Shown piece after piece: positions 7,250 to 16,872 of a DNA stretch of 64,000 bases. The translations under genes and the position numbers were made by a program. The notes under the pieces were generated by a model, which saw only the letters and a list, made by a program, of their open reading frames with translations, was not told the origin of the DNA and searched no databases. The stretch covers positions 1 through 64,000 of the forward strand of contig NZ_JAATUR010000016.1 in the NCBI RefSeq assembly GCF_011881725.1, read 5' to 3'. This DNA is from Escherichia coli. GTDB lineage: Bacteria; Pseudomonadota; Gammaproteobacteria; Enterobacterales; Enterobacteriaceae. How positions within the stretch are numbered: position 1 is the stretch's first letter; the number at the start of each line of letters is the position of its first letter.

Positions 7250-8788
7250 TCACCCAACGCCTTTCGCTGTAAACGGCGGTTTAGCAAACCAAACCAAAAC
7301 CGTGAGTATTATAAAAGCAATAGCGGCCATGCGGAAAATCTCATTAGCAGAAATTGAAAGTGACTGCTGTGTTATTTCATTATTAATTTCATTGAGAACC
7401 CCTGAAAGCGAACCATAGTATTTGTCCATGACTTGTGATGATGAATTAAACACAGGATTAAATTGATCGATAGTTGCCGTCAATTCACTATGGTGTAACG
7501 ATTCCCGGCGTCCCCACAGCGTCATTGTCAACGATGTACCAACGGACCCTGACAAGGTACGAAAAAAATTGCTCATACTGGAGGCGTTGGCAAATTTATT
7601 ATCTGGCAAACCTGAAAACGAAATCGTTGTTAAGGGTAAAAAGAAACAGGCAACGGCGAATCCCTGGAAAAACTGCGGCAAAATGATGCCTGTAAAATCA
7701 ATCGTCGGCATAAATGTCACAGAACGCCAGTAATAACAAACCGCATACATCAAAAAACTAAATGTAACTAACACCCGCATGTCAATTTTGTTGCCGTAAT
7801 GTCCTATTAAAGGTGATATCAACAGCGGCATGATCCCGATTGGCGCATAGGCAAGCCCAGCCCAAATCGCATTATATCCCATAGTTTCCTGGAGCAACTG
7901 CGGCATAAGTACAATCGCCCCAGAGTAAAATAAATACGCACATGTGATGCTCACAATACCAATAGTGAAATTACGCGACTTAAACAAACTAAGATCAAGA
8001 ATTGGATTCTCGGAGGTCGACTCCCAAATAACCAAAGAAATCAGCGAAATGACTGACACTATAGTTAATATTATTATTGTACTTGAGTTGAACCAATCCA
8101 GATCGCGTCCTTTATCAAGCATAATTTGCAAGCCACCGACACCGAGGACCAGAAAAGTCAGCCCTGGTAGATTCATTTTGACCGGTGAAGTTTCAGTTTC
8201 TCTTCCTTTAAGTAAGGTTAAGCATAATGTCAGGACAATAATCCCCATCGGGACATTGATTAAAAATATCCAACCCCAGCTGAAGTTATCACAAATGTAG
8301 CCGCCCAAGATCGGTCCACAAATTGGGGCGATAATCACGGTCATCGACCATAATGCCAAAGCGAAGGTTCGTCTTTCTGGCGGATAATTTCTTAACAATA
8401 AACTCTGTGACAGTGGAATTAATGGCCCTGCCATTAAGCCCTGCACGACTCTAAAAAAGATTAAAACATCAAGATTAGTCGATAAACTGCACATTAATGA
8501 GGAGAGCGAAAAAAAGGTTACTGAAAGCAAAAATAACCTTAATTCACCTATTCGTTGTGCCAGCCTACCTGTAATAGGGATCGCAATAGCATTGGCTACG
8601 CCAAACGATGTGATAACCCATGTTCCTTCGTCCGTTGATGCGCCCAGAAAACCGGATATAGTGGGTATAGCGACATTAGAAATAGTAGAGTCTAACATCT
8701 GCATGAACGTCGCTAATGACAATGCAATAGTGACACACCATAACTTCCCACCGGTTAATGGTGCCGGAGTAGATTGAGTGATTGCCAT
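7250..8788 (-). CDS. emrY: EmrY, 14-TM MFS multidrug pump
   Basis: A 512-residue drug:H+ antiporter of the DHA2 (14-transmembrane) branch of the major facilitator superfamily, the inner-membrane pump of the tripartite EmrKY-TolC exporter. Family motifs are visible: the GRLAQRIGELRLF loop between segments 2 and 3, and the proline/glycine-rich motif C in segment 5 (IIAPICGPILGGYI). The paralogue is EmrB. Its ATG overlaps the emrK stop codon by one base (TAATG at 8790-8786), so the two are translationally coupled. The operon is activated by EvgA through a box about 180 bases upstream of emrK. Confidence 0.95.
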   Translation of the reverse strand: MAITQSTPAPLTGGKLWCVTIALSLATFMQMLDSTISNVAIPTISGFLGASTDEGTWVITSFGVANAIAIPITGRLAQRIGELRLFLLSVTFFSLSSLMCSLSTNLDVLIFFRVVQGLMAGPLIPLSQSLLLRNYPPERRTFALALWSMTVIIAPICGPILGGYICDNFSWGWIFLINVPMGIIVLTLCLTLLKGRETETSPVKMNLPGLTFLVLGVGGLQIMLDKGRDLDWFNSSTIIILTIVSVISLISLVIWESTSENPILDLSLFKSRNFTIGIVSITCAYLFYSGAIVLMPQLLQETMGYNAIWAGLAYAPIGIMPLLISPLIGHYGNKIDMRVLVTFSFLMYAVCYYWRSVTFMPTIDFTGIILPQFFQGFAVACFFLPLTTISFSGLPDNKFANASSMSNFFRTLSGSVGTSLTMTLWGRRESLHHSELTATIDQFNPVFNSSSQVMDKYYGSLSGVLNEINNEITQQSLSISANEIFRMAAIAFIILTVLVWFAKPPFTAKGVG

Positions 8789-9951
8789 TAAGGTTGTCCA
8801 TTACGAGAAATAATGTTGTTAATTTCTTTTTCTATCGGACTGGTATCAATAACTAAAGCCTTACTGGTATAAGCAGGCATGGACGTCACAGTTGAAGCCA
8901 GATCAGGCATCTCAGCAATGTCTTCATTTTTAGTATCAATTGTTGCAGTCATCGATAAACCAATGCGCAAGGGATGTTCTATGAGTTCTCTCGGATCCAG
9001 TGAAACTTCAACCGGTACACGCTGAACTATTTTGATCCAGTTACCTGTCGCATTTTGTGCGGGCAATAAGGAGAAAGCATTACCGGTTCCCATATTGATC
9101 CCTGTAACCCGGCCATGGAATACAACATTTTCCCCATAAAGATCGCTGATAATATTGACTGACTGACCAATTCGTACATCCGTGAGTTGTGTTTCTTTAA
9201 AGTTAGCATTAACCCACATTTGACGTGCAGGTACGACAGCCATTAACGATTGCCCCGGACTCACTGTTTCGCCAACCTGAACACTTCGCTGAGCAATATA
9301 ACCGGTAACCGGACTCTTGATATCCGTACGTTTGAGCGCCAACCAGGCTTCTTTAGTTGCATCCGCAGCCTCAACAACTTGTGGCTGGCGATTTAAAGGC
9401 GTGTTCATCACTAAGGCTTTATTTGCCTTATAAGCCTGAATAGCAGCATCTAACGCCGCTTTGCTACTTCTTAACGTATCTTTGGTATGTTCCAGAGTTT
9501 CTTTTGAAATAACGCCCTGCTTCGCTAATGGCACTCGCCGGTTATAATCTTCTAATGATTGTTGATACTGAATACGTGCTGAGGCAACTTCGGCGCTGTA
9601 TTGTTTATCCTGTAAGTAAAGCTTATTGGTTTGTCGCACAATATTTGCCAGGTTATTTTTAGCTTTATTGAGTGCTATTGTGGCATCGGTTTTATCCAGT
9701 GAAACTAAAATGTCCCCCTGTCGAACATAGTTTGTATCTTTATGATTAACTACAGTAACACTGCCTGAGACTTGCGCAGAAATTGGATCTGCATTGCCAG
9801 TAACATAGGCGTCATCAGTACTTATCGTGTCTTCTAATACCATTGACCAATAGGCATAAGCGCCTACAAAAGCGATAAACACCCCTCCTGCCAATAAGCT
9901 AAAATACTTTCTTCTGTTAGCCTTTTTTTTATTTAAGTTAATCTGTTCCAC
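8788..9951 (-). CDS. emrK: EmrK, membrane fusion protein of the EmrKY-TolC exporter
   Basis: A 387-residue HlyD-type periplasmic adaptor. A short cytoplasmic tail and one transmembrane anchor (YFSLLAGGVFIAFVGAYAYW, about residues 15-34) are followed by the lipoyl/barrel half-motif (DAYVTGNADPISAQVSGSV), a coiled-coil hairpin (about residues 90-200) and the second lipoyl half (IKSPVTGYIAQRSVQVGE). It links EmrY to TolC. It is the first gene of the emrKY operon, divergent from evgAS. Activation by EvgA is established for K-12, and the EvgA box is present here. I recall the K-12 protein at the same length. Confidence 0.95.
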   Translation of the reverse strand: MEQINLNKKKANRRKYFSLLAGGVFIAFVGAYAYWSMVLEDTISTDDAYVTGNADPISAQVSGSVTVVNHKDTNYVRQGDILVSLDKTDATIALNKAKNNLANIVRQTNKLYLQDKQYSAEVASARIQYQQSLEDYNRRVPLAKQGVISKETLEHTKDTLRSSKAALDAAIQAYKANKALVMNTPLNRQPQVVEAADATKEAWLALKRTDIKSPVTGYIAQRSVQVGETVSPGQSLMAVVPARQMWVNANFKETQLTDVRIGQSVNIISDLYGENVVFHGRVTGINMGTGNAFSLLPAQNATGNWIKIVQRVPVEVSLDPRELIEHPLRIGLSMTATIDTKNEDIAEMPDLASTVTSMPAYTSKALVIDTSPIEKEINNIISRNGQP

Positions 9952-10365
9952 TATTATCTCTCATTTCGCACAGATGAAATTTATGAATGAAATGAAAAGG
10001 ATATTAATTTCATTCATATCAAACACAGTGAATGTGTTTCCATTATCCCAGGAACGTGGAGAGATAATTTAAATGAGCAGGTTGAGGAATAACAGAAGAT
10101 TAAACCGTAGTCTTTGAAATACAATTCTTACACCTGTAGGAATAATGAGAAGACTTATAGTGACAAATTGAAACTATAAATCAGAGGTATAATATCTGAT
10201 TTTATTGTTGACATTTCATTTAAGTGGAATATTTATATGGTATAGTATCGAAATATCTTAAAGGAAGCCCGGATTTTCTGATTTTCATTGAGAAAATCAG
10301 ATTATGCCTTATGTCTGTATTACTACAGGGAGAAGGGAGATGCTTCATTGCAAAAGGAATAATCT
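9952..10365. promoter_or_regulatory. emrK-evgA divergent control region
   Basis: This AT-rich, gene-free stretch of 414 bases carries the EvgA box. It also has a 9-bp hairpin (CTGATTTTC at 10278-10286 with GAAAATCAG at 10292-10300) in what is likely the evgA leader. High AT content suggests H-NS silencing, which is known for evgA. No small gene is evident. Confidence 0.6.
10125..10142. promoter_or_regulatory. EvgA box upstream of emrKY
   Basis: TTCTTACACCTGTAGGAA is an inverted repeat that fits the known EvgA-box pattern TTCYTACA-NN-TGTARGAA. It lies in the emrK-evgA divergent gap, 174 bases before emrK, and could also influence evgA. Confidence 0.85.
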
Positions 10366-10980
10366 ATGAATGCAATAATTATTGATGACCATCCTCTTGC
10401 TATCGCAGCAATTCGTAATTTATTGGTCAAAAACGATATTGAAATCTTAGCGGAGTTGACTGAAGGAGGAAGTGCCGTTCAGCGGGTAGAAACGCTTAAA
10501 CCAGATATCGTCATCATCGACGTCGATATCCCCGGAATTAACGGTATCCAGGTGTTAGAAACGTTAAGAAAACGCCATTATACCGGGATTATTATTATCG
10601 TTTCCGCTAAAAATGACCATTTTTACGGCAAACATTGTGCTGATGCTGGCGCGAATGGCTTTGTGAGTAAAAAAGAGGGCATGAACAATATCATTGCGGC
10701 TATTGAAGCTGCTAAAAATGGCTACTGCTATTTCCCCTTCTCTCTCAATCGGTTTGTTGGAAGTTTAACATCCGACCAGCAAAAACTCGACTCCTTATCG
10801 AAACAAGAAATTAGCGTCATGCGGTATATTCTTGATGGTAAGGACAACAATGACATTGCCGACAAAATGTTCATCAGCAATAAAACTGTCAGTACTTATA
10901 AAAGCCGCCTGATGGAAAAATTAGAATGTAAATCACTAATGGATCTTTACACATTCGCGCAACGTAATAAAATCGGCTAA
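10366..10980 (+). CDS. evgA: EvgA response regulator
   Basis: A 204-residue response regulator of the NarL/FixJ class. The receiver domain (residues 1-120) has the acidic pair IIDDHP at residues 5-10, the phospho-acceptor Asp52 in VIIDVDIPG, and the conserved Lys in SKKEG. The LuxR-type helix-turn-helix (about residues 140-200) includes the recognition region DIADKMFISNKTVSTYKS. With EvgS it senses mild acid and switches on ydeP, ydeO, safA, emrKY and the frc/oxc and yfdX genes. The sites at 10125, 20122 and 21150 in this window are its presumed targets. evgS starts 4 bases after its stop, so they form one operon. Confidence 0.97.
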   Translation: MNAIIIDDHPLAIAAIRNLLVKNDIEILAELTEGGSAVQRVETLKPDIVIIDVDIPGINGIQVLETLRKRHYTGIIIIVSAKNDHFYGKHCADAGANGFVSKKEGMNNIIAAIEAAKNGYCYFPFSLNRFVGSLTSDQQKLDSLSKQEISVMRYILDGKDNNDIADKMFISNKTVSTYKSRLMEKLECKSLMDLYTFAQRNKIG

Positions 10981-10984
10981 TAAA

Positions 10985-13900
10985 ATGAATTTTTTACCCT
11001 ATATTTTGCTTCTCTGTTGTTGTCTTTGGTCGACAATAAGCTTCGCAGACGAAGATTACATCGAATACCGTGGCATAAGTAGTAACAATCGGGTCACGCT
11101 TGACCCGCTGCGCCTTAGTAATAAGGAGTTACGTTGGTTAGCGAGCAAAAAAAATCTTGTGATTGCAGTACACAAGTCACAAACCGCTACGTTATTGCAT
11201 ACTGATTCGCAACAACGGATTCGCGGTATTAATGCTGATTATTTAAATCTTTTAAAAAGAGCGTTAAATATCAAGTTAATACTCCGGGAATATGCAGATC
11301 ATCAAAAAGCAATGGACGCGCTGGAGGAAGGTGAAGTCGATATTGTGTTATCACATTTAGTTTCTTCGCCGCCTCTTAATGATGAAATTGTCGCAACCAG
11401 GCCACTGATAATTACCTTTCCGGCGCTGGTAACCACCCTTAACGATTCAATGCGACCACTTACCTCGCCGAAACCAGTGAATGTTGCTCGGGTAGCAGGT
11501 TATCCCTCCGATGAAGTAATCCATCAATCATTTCCTAATGCAAAAATTATCTCTTTTACAGATTTATATCAAGCGTTAGCCTCGGTCTCTGCAGGGCAGA
11601 ATGATTACTTTATTGGTAGTAACATTATTACCAGCAGCATGATCTCTCGATATTTCACCCATTCTCTAAATGTTGTAAAATATTATAACTCGCCGCGTCA
11701 ATATAATTTCTTCTTGACCAGAAAAGAATCCGTTATTCTTAATGAAGTACTCAACCGGTTTGTTGATGCTTTAAAAAATGAAGTTCGCTATGAAGTATCG
11801 CAAAATTGGCTTGATATAGGAAATCTGGCCTTTCTGAATAAACCCCTGGAACTCACTGAACATGAAAAACAGTGGATTAAACAGCATCCTGATTTAAAGG
11901 TGCTAGAAAATCCTTACTCGCCCCCCTATTCTATGACTGATGAAAATGGCTCTGTTCGAGGCGTTATGGGGGATATTCTTAATATTATTACGCTGCAAAC
12001 AGGTCTGAATTTTTCTCCGATCACTATTTCACAAAATATCCATGCGGGTACACAGCTTAATCCCGGTGGATGGGATATATTACCCGGCGCTATTTATAGT
12101 GAAGATCGTGAAAACAATGTTTTATTTGCTGAAGCTTTCATTACAACGCCTTATGTATTTGTCATGCAAAAGTCGTCTGATAGTGAACAAGAATTAAAAA
12201 AAGGAATGAAAGTTGCCATTCCATATTATTACGAGCTTCATTCGCAATTAAAAGAGATGTATCCAGAAGTTGAGTGGGTACAAGTTGATAATGCCAGTGC
12301 TGCATTTCATAAAGTTAAGGAAGGTGAACTTGATGCCCTAGTCGCGACTCAGCTAAATTCACGCTACATGATCGACCATTATTATCCTAATGAACTTTAT
12401 CATTTTCTTATCCCTGGTGTTCAGAATGCATCGCTTTCGTTTGCATTTCCTCGCGGAGAACCTGAACTTAAGGATATTATAAATAAAGCACTTAATGCCA
12501 TTCCCCCAAGCGAAGTTCTGCGCCTGACGGAAAAATGGATAAAAATGCCCAATGTGACAATTGACACATGGGATCTCTATAGCGAACAATTTTATATTGT
12601 TACGACATTATCCGTTTTATTAGTTGGTAGTAGCCTTTTATGGGGATTCTACCTGTTACGCTCAGTTCGTCGCCGCAAAGTAATTCAGGGCGATTTAGAA
12701 AATCAAATATCATTCCGTAAAGCACTCTCCGATGCCTTACCGAATCCAACTTACGTTGTAAGCTGGCAAGGTCATATTATTAGTCACAATAGTGCATTTG
12801 AGCATTATTTTACTGCTGGTTGCTACAAAAATGCATTGTTGCCATTAGAAAACGATGAATCACCGTTTAAAGATATTTTTTCTAATGTTCATGAAATCAC
12901 AGCAGAAACCAAAGAAAATCGAACAATATATACACAAGTGTTTGAAATTTATAATGGAATTGAGAAAAGATGCATTAATCACTGGCATACATTATGCAGT
13001 ATGCCTGCAAGCGACCATGCAGTCTATATTTGTGGTTGGCAAGATATTACCGAAACGCGTGATCTAATTCATGCTCTCGAAGTAGAGAAAAATAAAGCGA
13101 TCAATGCAACTGTCGCAAAAAGCCAATTTCTGGCAACGATGAGTCACGAAATAAGAACACCAGTAAGCTCCATTATGGGCTTCCTGGAACTTCTGTCTGG
13201 TTCTGGCCTTAGCACGGAACAACGTGTTGAGGCCATTTCACTTGCCTACGCTACAGGACAGTCGCTTCTCGGCTTGATTGGTGAAATCCTGGACGTCGAC
13301 AAAATTGAGTCGGGTAACTATCAGCTTCAGCCACAATGGGTCGATATCCCCTCTATAGTCCAGACCACTTGTCACTCTTTCGATGCGATTGCTGCAAGCA
13401 AAAACATTGCATTAAGTTGCAGCAGTACGTTTCCAGAACACTACCTCGTTAAGATCGACCCTCAGGCGTTTAAGCGGGTTTTATCTAATTTACTGAGCAA
13501 TGCTCTTAAATTTACCACCAGGGGGTCGGTAAAAATTACAACCGCTATGGAACACATTGAGGACGAAGGCGCAGTCATTAAAATGGAGATTATGGACTCA
13601 GGTAGTGGAATATCTCAGGAAGAACAACAACAACTTTTTAAACGCTATAGCCAAACAAGTGCGGGTCGTCAGCAAACAGGTTCTGGTTTAGGCTTAATGA
13701 TCTGCAAAAAGCTAATCAATAATATGCAGGGTGATTTGTCACTAGAAAGTAAGCCTGGCATAGGAACGACATTTACAATCACAATTCCGGTTGAGATTAC
13801 CCGAAAAGTAACCACGATCGAGGCAACACCAGAACAATCCATCACTCTGCCAGAAACGTTAAGCATATTAATCGCGGATGATCACCCGACAAACCGGTTA

Positions 13901-14578
13901 TTACTTAAACGCCAGCTTAACTTACTAGGCTATGAGGTCGATGAAGCCAATGATGGTGTAGAAGCGTTACACAAAATCAGTACGCAACATTATGATCTGC
14001 TCATTACCGACGTTAATATGCCAAATATGGATGGTTTCGAGTTGACTCGCAAACTCCGTGAGCAAAATTCCTCTTTACCCATCTGGGGGCTTACGGCAAA
14101 TGCACAGGTTAGCGAACGTGACAAAGGGCTAAGTTGTGGCATGAGTTTATGTTTGTTCAAACCGTTGACCCTGGATGTACTGAAAACACATTTAAGCCAG
14201 TTAAGGCAGGTTGAAAATCTTGCGCCGCAGTATCGCTACCTTGATATCGAAGCCCTGGAAAATAATACAGCGAACGATATACAACTGATGCAAGAAATTC
14301 TCATGACTTTCCAGCATGAAATGCATAAAGATCTGTCCGGTGCGTTACACGCTTTAGAAGCAGGCGATAACCGAACTTTTCATCAGTGTATTCATCGCAT
14401 TCACGGTGCTGCTAACATCCTTAATTTACAAAAATTGATTGAACTCAGTCATCAGCTAGAGATAACGCCCATTTCAGATGACAGTAAGCCAGGTATTATC
14501 CAACTGCTGAATTCTGTTAAAGAACACATGGCAGAGTTAGATCAGGAGATTGATATTTTCTGTCAGAAAAATGGCTAA
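10985..14578 (+). CDS. evgS: EvgS hybrid sensor histidine kinase
   Basis: A 1197-residue unorthodox sensor kinase with the full K-12 length. A signal peptide (to about residue 21, ending ISFADE) leads into two tandem periplasmic SBP_bac_3 solute-binding-like domains (about residues 50-520). Then come a transmembrane helix (around 540-560), a PAS-like region (about 580-690), the kinase His721 in MSHEIRTP, the HATPase (N and G boxes; GSGLGL), a receiver domain with Asp1009 in ITDVNMPNMDG, and a C-terminal HPt domain with His1137 in IHRIHGAA. The phosphorelay His-Asp-His-Asp ends on EvgA Asp52. The signal is mildly acidic pH together with cytoplasmic redox state, from published work. A 9-bp hairpin follows the stop. 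Confidence 0.97.
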   Translation: MNFLPYILLLCCCLWSTISFADEDYIEYRGISSNNRVTLDPLRLSNKELRWLASKKNLVIAVHKSQTATLLHTDSQQRIRGINADYLNLLKRALNIKLILREYADHQKAMDALEEGEVDIVLSHLVSSPPLNDEIVATRPLIITFPALVTTLNDSMRPLTSPKPVNVARVAGYPSDEVIHQSFPNAKIISFTDLYQALASVSAGQNDYFIGSNIITSSMISRYFTHSLNVVKYYNSPRQYNFFLTRKESVILNEVLNRFVDALKNEVRYEVSQNWLDIGNLAFLNKPLELTEHEKQWIKQHPDLKVLENPYSPPYSMTDENGSVRGVMGDILNIITLQTGLNFSPITISQNIHAGTQLNPGGWDILPGAIYSEDRENNVLFAEAFITTPYVFVMQKSSDSEQELKKGMKVAIPYYYELHSQLKEMYPEVEWVQVDNASAAFHKVKEGELDALVATQLNSRYMIDHYYPNELYHFLIPGVQNASLSFAFPRGEPELKDIINKALNAIPPSEVLRLTEKWIKMPNVTIDTWDLYSEQFYIVTTLSVLLVGSSLLWGFYLLRSVRRRKVIQGDLENQISFRKALSDALPNPTYVVSWQGHIISHNSAFEHYFTAGCYKNALLPLENDESPFKDIFSNVHEITAETKENRTIYTQVFEIYNGIEKRCINHWHTLCSMPASDHAVYICGWQDITETRDLIHALEVEKNKAINATVAKSQFLATMSHEIRTPVSSIMGFLELLSGSGLSTEQRVEAISLAYATGQSLLGLIGEILDVDKIESGNYQLQPQWVDIPSIVQTTCHSFDAIAASKNIALSCSSTFPEHYLVKIDPQAFKRVLSNLLSNALKFTTRGSVKITTAMEHIEDEGAVIKMEIMDSGSGISQEEQQQLFKRYSQTSAGRQQTGSGLGLMICKKLINNMQGDLSLESKPGIGTTFTITIPVEITRKVTTIEATPEQSITLPETLSILIADDHPTNRLLLKRQLNLLGYEVDEANDGVEALHKISTQHYDLLITDVNMPNMDGFELTRKLREQNSSLPIWGLTANAQVSERDKGLSCGMSLCLFKPLTLDVLKTHLSQLRQVENLAPQYRYLDIEALENNTANDIQLMQEILMTFQHEMHKDLSGALHALEAGDNRTFHQCIHRIHGAANILNLQKLIELSHQLEITPISDDSKPGIIQLLNSVKEHMAELDQEIDIFCQKNG

Positions 14579-14588
14579 ATTGTGGCTG

Positions 14589-14615
14589 GCTCCCACAAGA
14601 TTCAAATGTGGGAGC
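14589..14615. terminator. Bidirectional hairpin between evgS and yfdE
   Basis: GCTCCCACA (14589-14597) pairs with TGTGGGAGC (14607-14615), followed by TATTT on the plus strand. It begins 10 bases after the evgS stop and lies before the convergent yfdE end. Confidence 0.7.
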
Positions 14616-14637
14616 TATTTACCAACACATATTACAT

Positions 14638-15783
14638 TTACGATGAAAACTCTTGTCGAATTTGTTCCCCATGCTGGTCGAGCGTTGCTGCTCCCGGCAT
14701 AACATGTGGGTCCGCGCAACCACTGATTTTAATCGGATTTCCCGGCATCATTATTCCCCCGGCTTCAATCAGCATATTTCTCGCCTGCGTTTGTGGCAAT
14801 TGTATGGCCTCGGCCACACTTAATAACGGTGCTACTGGCACACCAACTTTATGTATTCTGGACAACCAAACTTCAGCTGGCTGCGTTTTTAGCATGTTCT
14901 CAAGATAATGTTTAAGAATTGCTTGATTTTGTACACGTAAAACATTGCTGATAAATCGTGGATCATTAACCAGTTCCGTAAGCTCAAGTGCCTGGCATAA
15001 TGCAGAAAAAAGCTTGTCATTCCCGCAACAAATAGTAATCGGCTTATCCTGAGTATCGAAGACATCGAAAGGTGCCATGTAGGGATGGCGATTTCCCAGA
15101 CGTTGCGGTGACTGCCCTGTCGCTATATACGCCATAAGACCATGTTCCAGAAAACTCAGAGTGGCATCAAACATAGCTATATCGACATGTGCCCCCCGCT
15201 GGCTCTTTTCGCGGCCATAAAGTGCGCTCACTATTCCACTAAATAAATAGACTCCGCCGCAAAGATCCGCAAGTGAAGTGCCAACCCGTACAGGTGGAGC
15301 ATCAGGATATCCCGTTTCCATCATTATCCCGCTCATAGCCTGAATGATGGTATCGTAAGCAGGAGCATCTTTTAACGGACCAGTATGACCGAAGCCTGAC
15401 GATGACGCATATATGAGGCGTGGATTTATTTCTTGTAGTGTTTTCCACGAAAAACCCAGTTTTTCCATTGTGCCTGGTCGAAAGTTTTCGGCTAATACAT
15501 CGGCTTGTTTAAGCATATTTATAAATATACTTTTGTCGTGGTCATTCTTTAAATCAAGTACCACGCTCTCTTTGCCATGATTAATAAAACTGTAATAAAG
15601 TGACTGTCCGTCCACATAGGGACCAAATGTGCGTGTATCATCGCCATGGCCTGGCGGTTCAACTTTAATTACCCTTGCGCCCATATTGCAAAGAAGTTGT
15701 GTTCCGAAAGGACCATTAAGTACATGGGTCATATCGATAACTAATAACCCTTCAAATGGCCCTTTGCTTTCATTATTTGTCAT
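14638..15783 (-). CDS. yfdE: YfdE, acetyl-CoA:oxalate CoA-transferase
   Basis: A 381-residue class III CoA-transferase of the CaiB/BaiF family. The N-terminal motif GLLVIDMTHVLNGPFGTQLL and the central PAYDTIIQAMSG region are typical, and the catalytic Asp is expected near residues 165-170 (SLADLCGG). It moves CoA from acetyl-CoA to oxalate, giving oxalyl-CoA for Oxc. The frame opens 16 codons earlier, but MTNNESKGPFEG at 15783 matches the K-12 start and has an upstream AAGG. It is last in the frc-oxc-yfdV-yfdE operon, 74 bases after yfdV. Confidence 0.93.
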   Translation of the reverse strand: MTNNESKGPFEGLLVIDMTHVLNGPFGTQLLCNMGARVIKVEPPGHGDDTRTFGPYVDGQSLYYSFINHGKESVVLDLKNDHDKSIFINMLKQADVLAENFRPGTMEKLGFSWKTLQEINPRLIYASSSGFGHTGPLKDAPAYDTIIQAMSGIMMETGYPDAPPVRVGTSLADLCGGVYLFSGIVSALYGREKSQRGAHVDIAMFDATLSFLEHGLMAYIATGQSPQRLGNRHPYMAPFDVFDTQDKPITICCGNDKLFSALCQALELTELVNDPRFISNVLRVQNQAILKHYLENMLKTQPAEVWLSRIHKVGVPVAPLLSVAEAIQLPQTQARNMLIEAGGIMMPGNPIKISGCADPHVMPGAATLDQHGEQIRQEFSS

Positions 15784-15857
15784 TTTATTGTGCCTTAAAA
15801 AAAGCCGAAGGTAAAAAGGACTCTTCGGCATTTATGTATAGTAAATAACATTATTAA

Positions 15858-16802
15858 TTATGAAACGAGTCGGCTGACATAAATCCACAATGGCGCCGTG
15901 ACGACAAAACCAAGTACGCTCACTGCCAATGACGCAGTACCAGTACGGGTATAGACATTAAACCGGCTGGCAATAATGATTCCAGAGAATGCCGGCGGTA
16001 ATGCGCCTGCCAGTACCATCATCTGCAAATGTTCACTGTTCAGATGACATGCCATCCCAACGAGAAGCAGCGCCAGAGGCATCAGAATCAGCTTCAGGAA
16101 GGTGTTATAAGCAATTTCAGCACTGAATTCGAATTTATGTGCAGCCAGAGTCAGCCCCGCAGCGAATACCGCTACACCTGAGTTCGCTTTTGCAATCAGA
16201 TTAAATGTTGGATCCCATGCCGCAGGAATTTTTACACCAACCAGTACCAATATTGTTGCCAGTACAGGTGCCCATACTACCGGCTCCTTTGCCGCAGAAA
16301 TTAATGCGCTAAGATTGCTATTCTTTTTGCCATCTGCTCCCGATGAGGGGTTCAACAAATACAGGCCAATAGGAATAGTAATTGCGTTAACAATAATAGA
16401 AATAATTGCCACCACTAAACCTGTCGAAACAGAATCACCATAAATAGGATCAAGAACTGCAAACCCCAGGAACCCGATGGTAGGTGAACCCGCAATTAAT
16501 GCACATACTGCTGCTTCTGCATGGGTTCGTTTAAAAAATTTGTAACAACCGAACCAGGAGAAAAAGAAACATCCGACGATAACCACAAGTGATACAAGGG
16601 TCAGGCGGGTGTCCGCAAAAATCATTTCCCTGTTTGCCCGAGTAATAGAAACAAATAGAGCCGCAGGAAGAGCGTAGTTTAATACCAGTTTATTAAATGC
16701 TCGCGCTTGATCTTCAGAAAAAGTTTCTCGTCTGCCGCTAAAGTAGCCTAACAGCATGATAATGATAATAGGCAGTAAGTCGCCAATAAAAAATGTTTGC
16801 AT
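15858..16802 (-). CDS. yfdV: YfdV, auxin-efflux-carrier family permease
   Basis: A 314-residue integral membrane protein of the AEC family, with about ten hydrophobic segments and a central charged loop ([11 protein letters not shown]). The substrate is not established. Its place between oxc and yfdE suggests movement of oxalate, formate or a related acid, but that is inference. The open frame extends 17 codons upstream. I use the ATG at 16802 ([11 protein letters not shown]), which gives the known 314-residue length. It lies 70 bases downstream of oxc. Confidence 0.9.
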   Translation of the reverse strand: MQTFFIGDLLPIIIIMLLGYFSGRRETFSEDQARAFNKLVLNYALPAALFVSITRANREMIFADTRLTLVSLVVIVGCFFFSWFGCYKFFKRTHAEAAVCALIAGSPTIGFLGFAVLDPIYGDSVSTGLVVAIISIIVNAITIPIGLYLLNPSSGADGKKNSNLSALISAAKEPVVWAPVLATILVLVGVKIPAAWDPTFNLIAKANSGVAVFAAGLTLAAHKFEFSAEIAYNTFLKLILMPLALLLVGMACHLNSEHLQMMVLAGALPPAFSGIIIASRFNVYTRTGTASLAVSVLGFVVTAPLWIYVSRLVS

Positions 16803-16872
16803 AATAGTATTCCCGATAAGGGTCCCCCTCACCATCGTATAATGAGTTGGCAAAAGGAGACGATGTCAGTAT

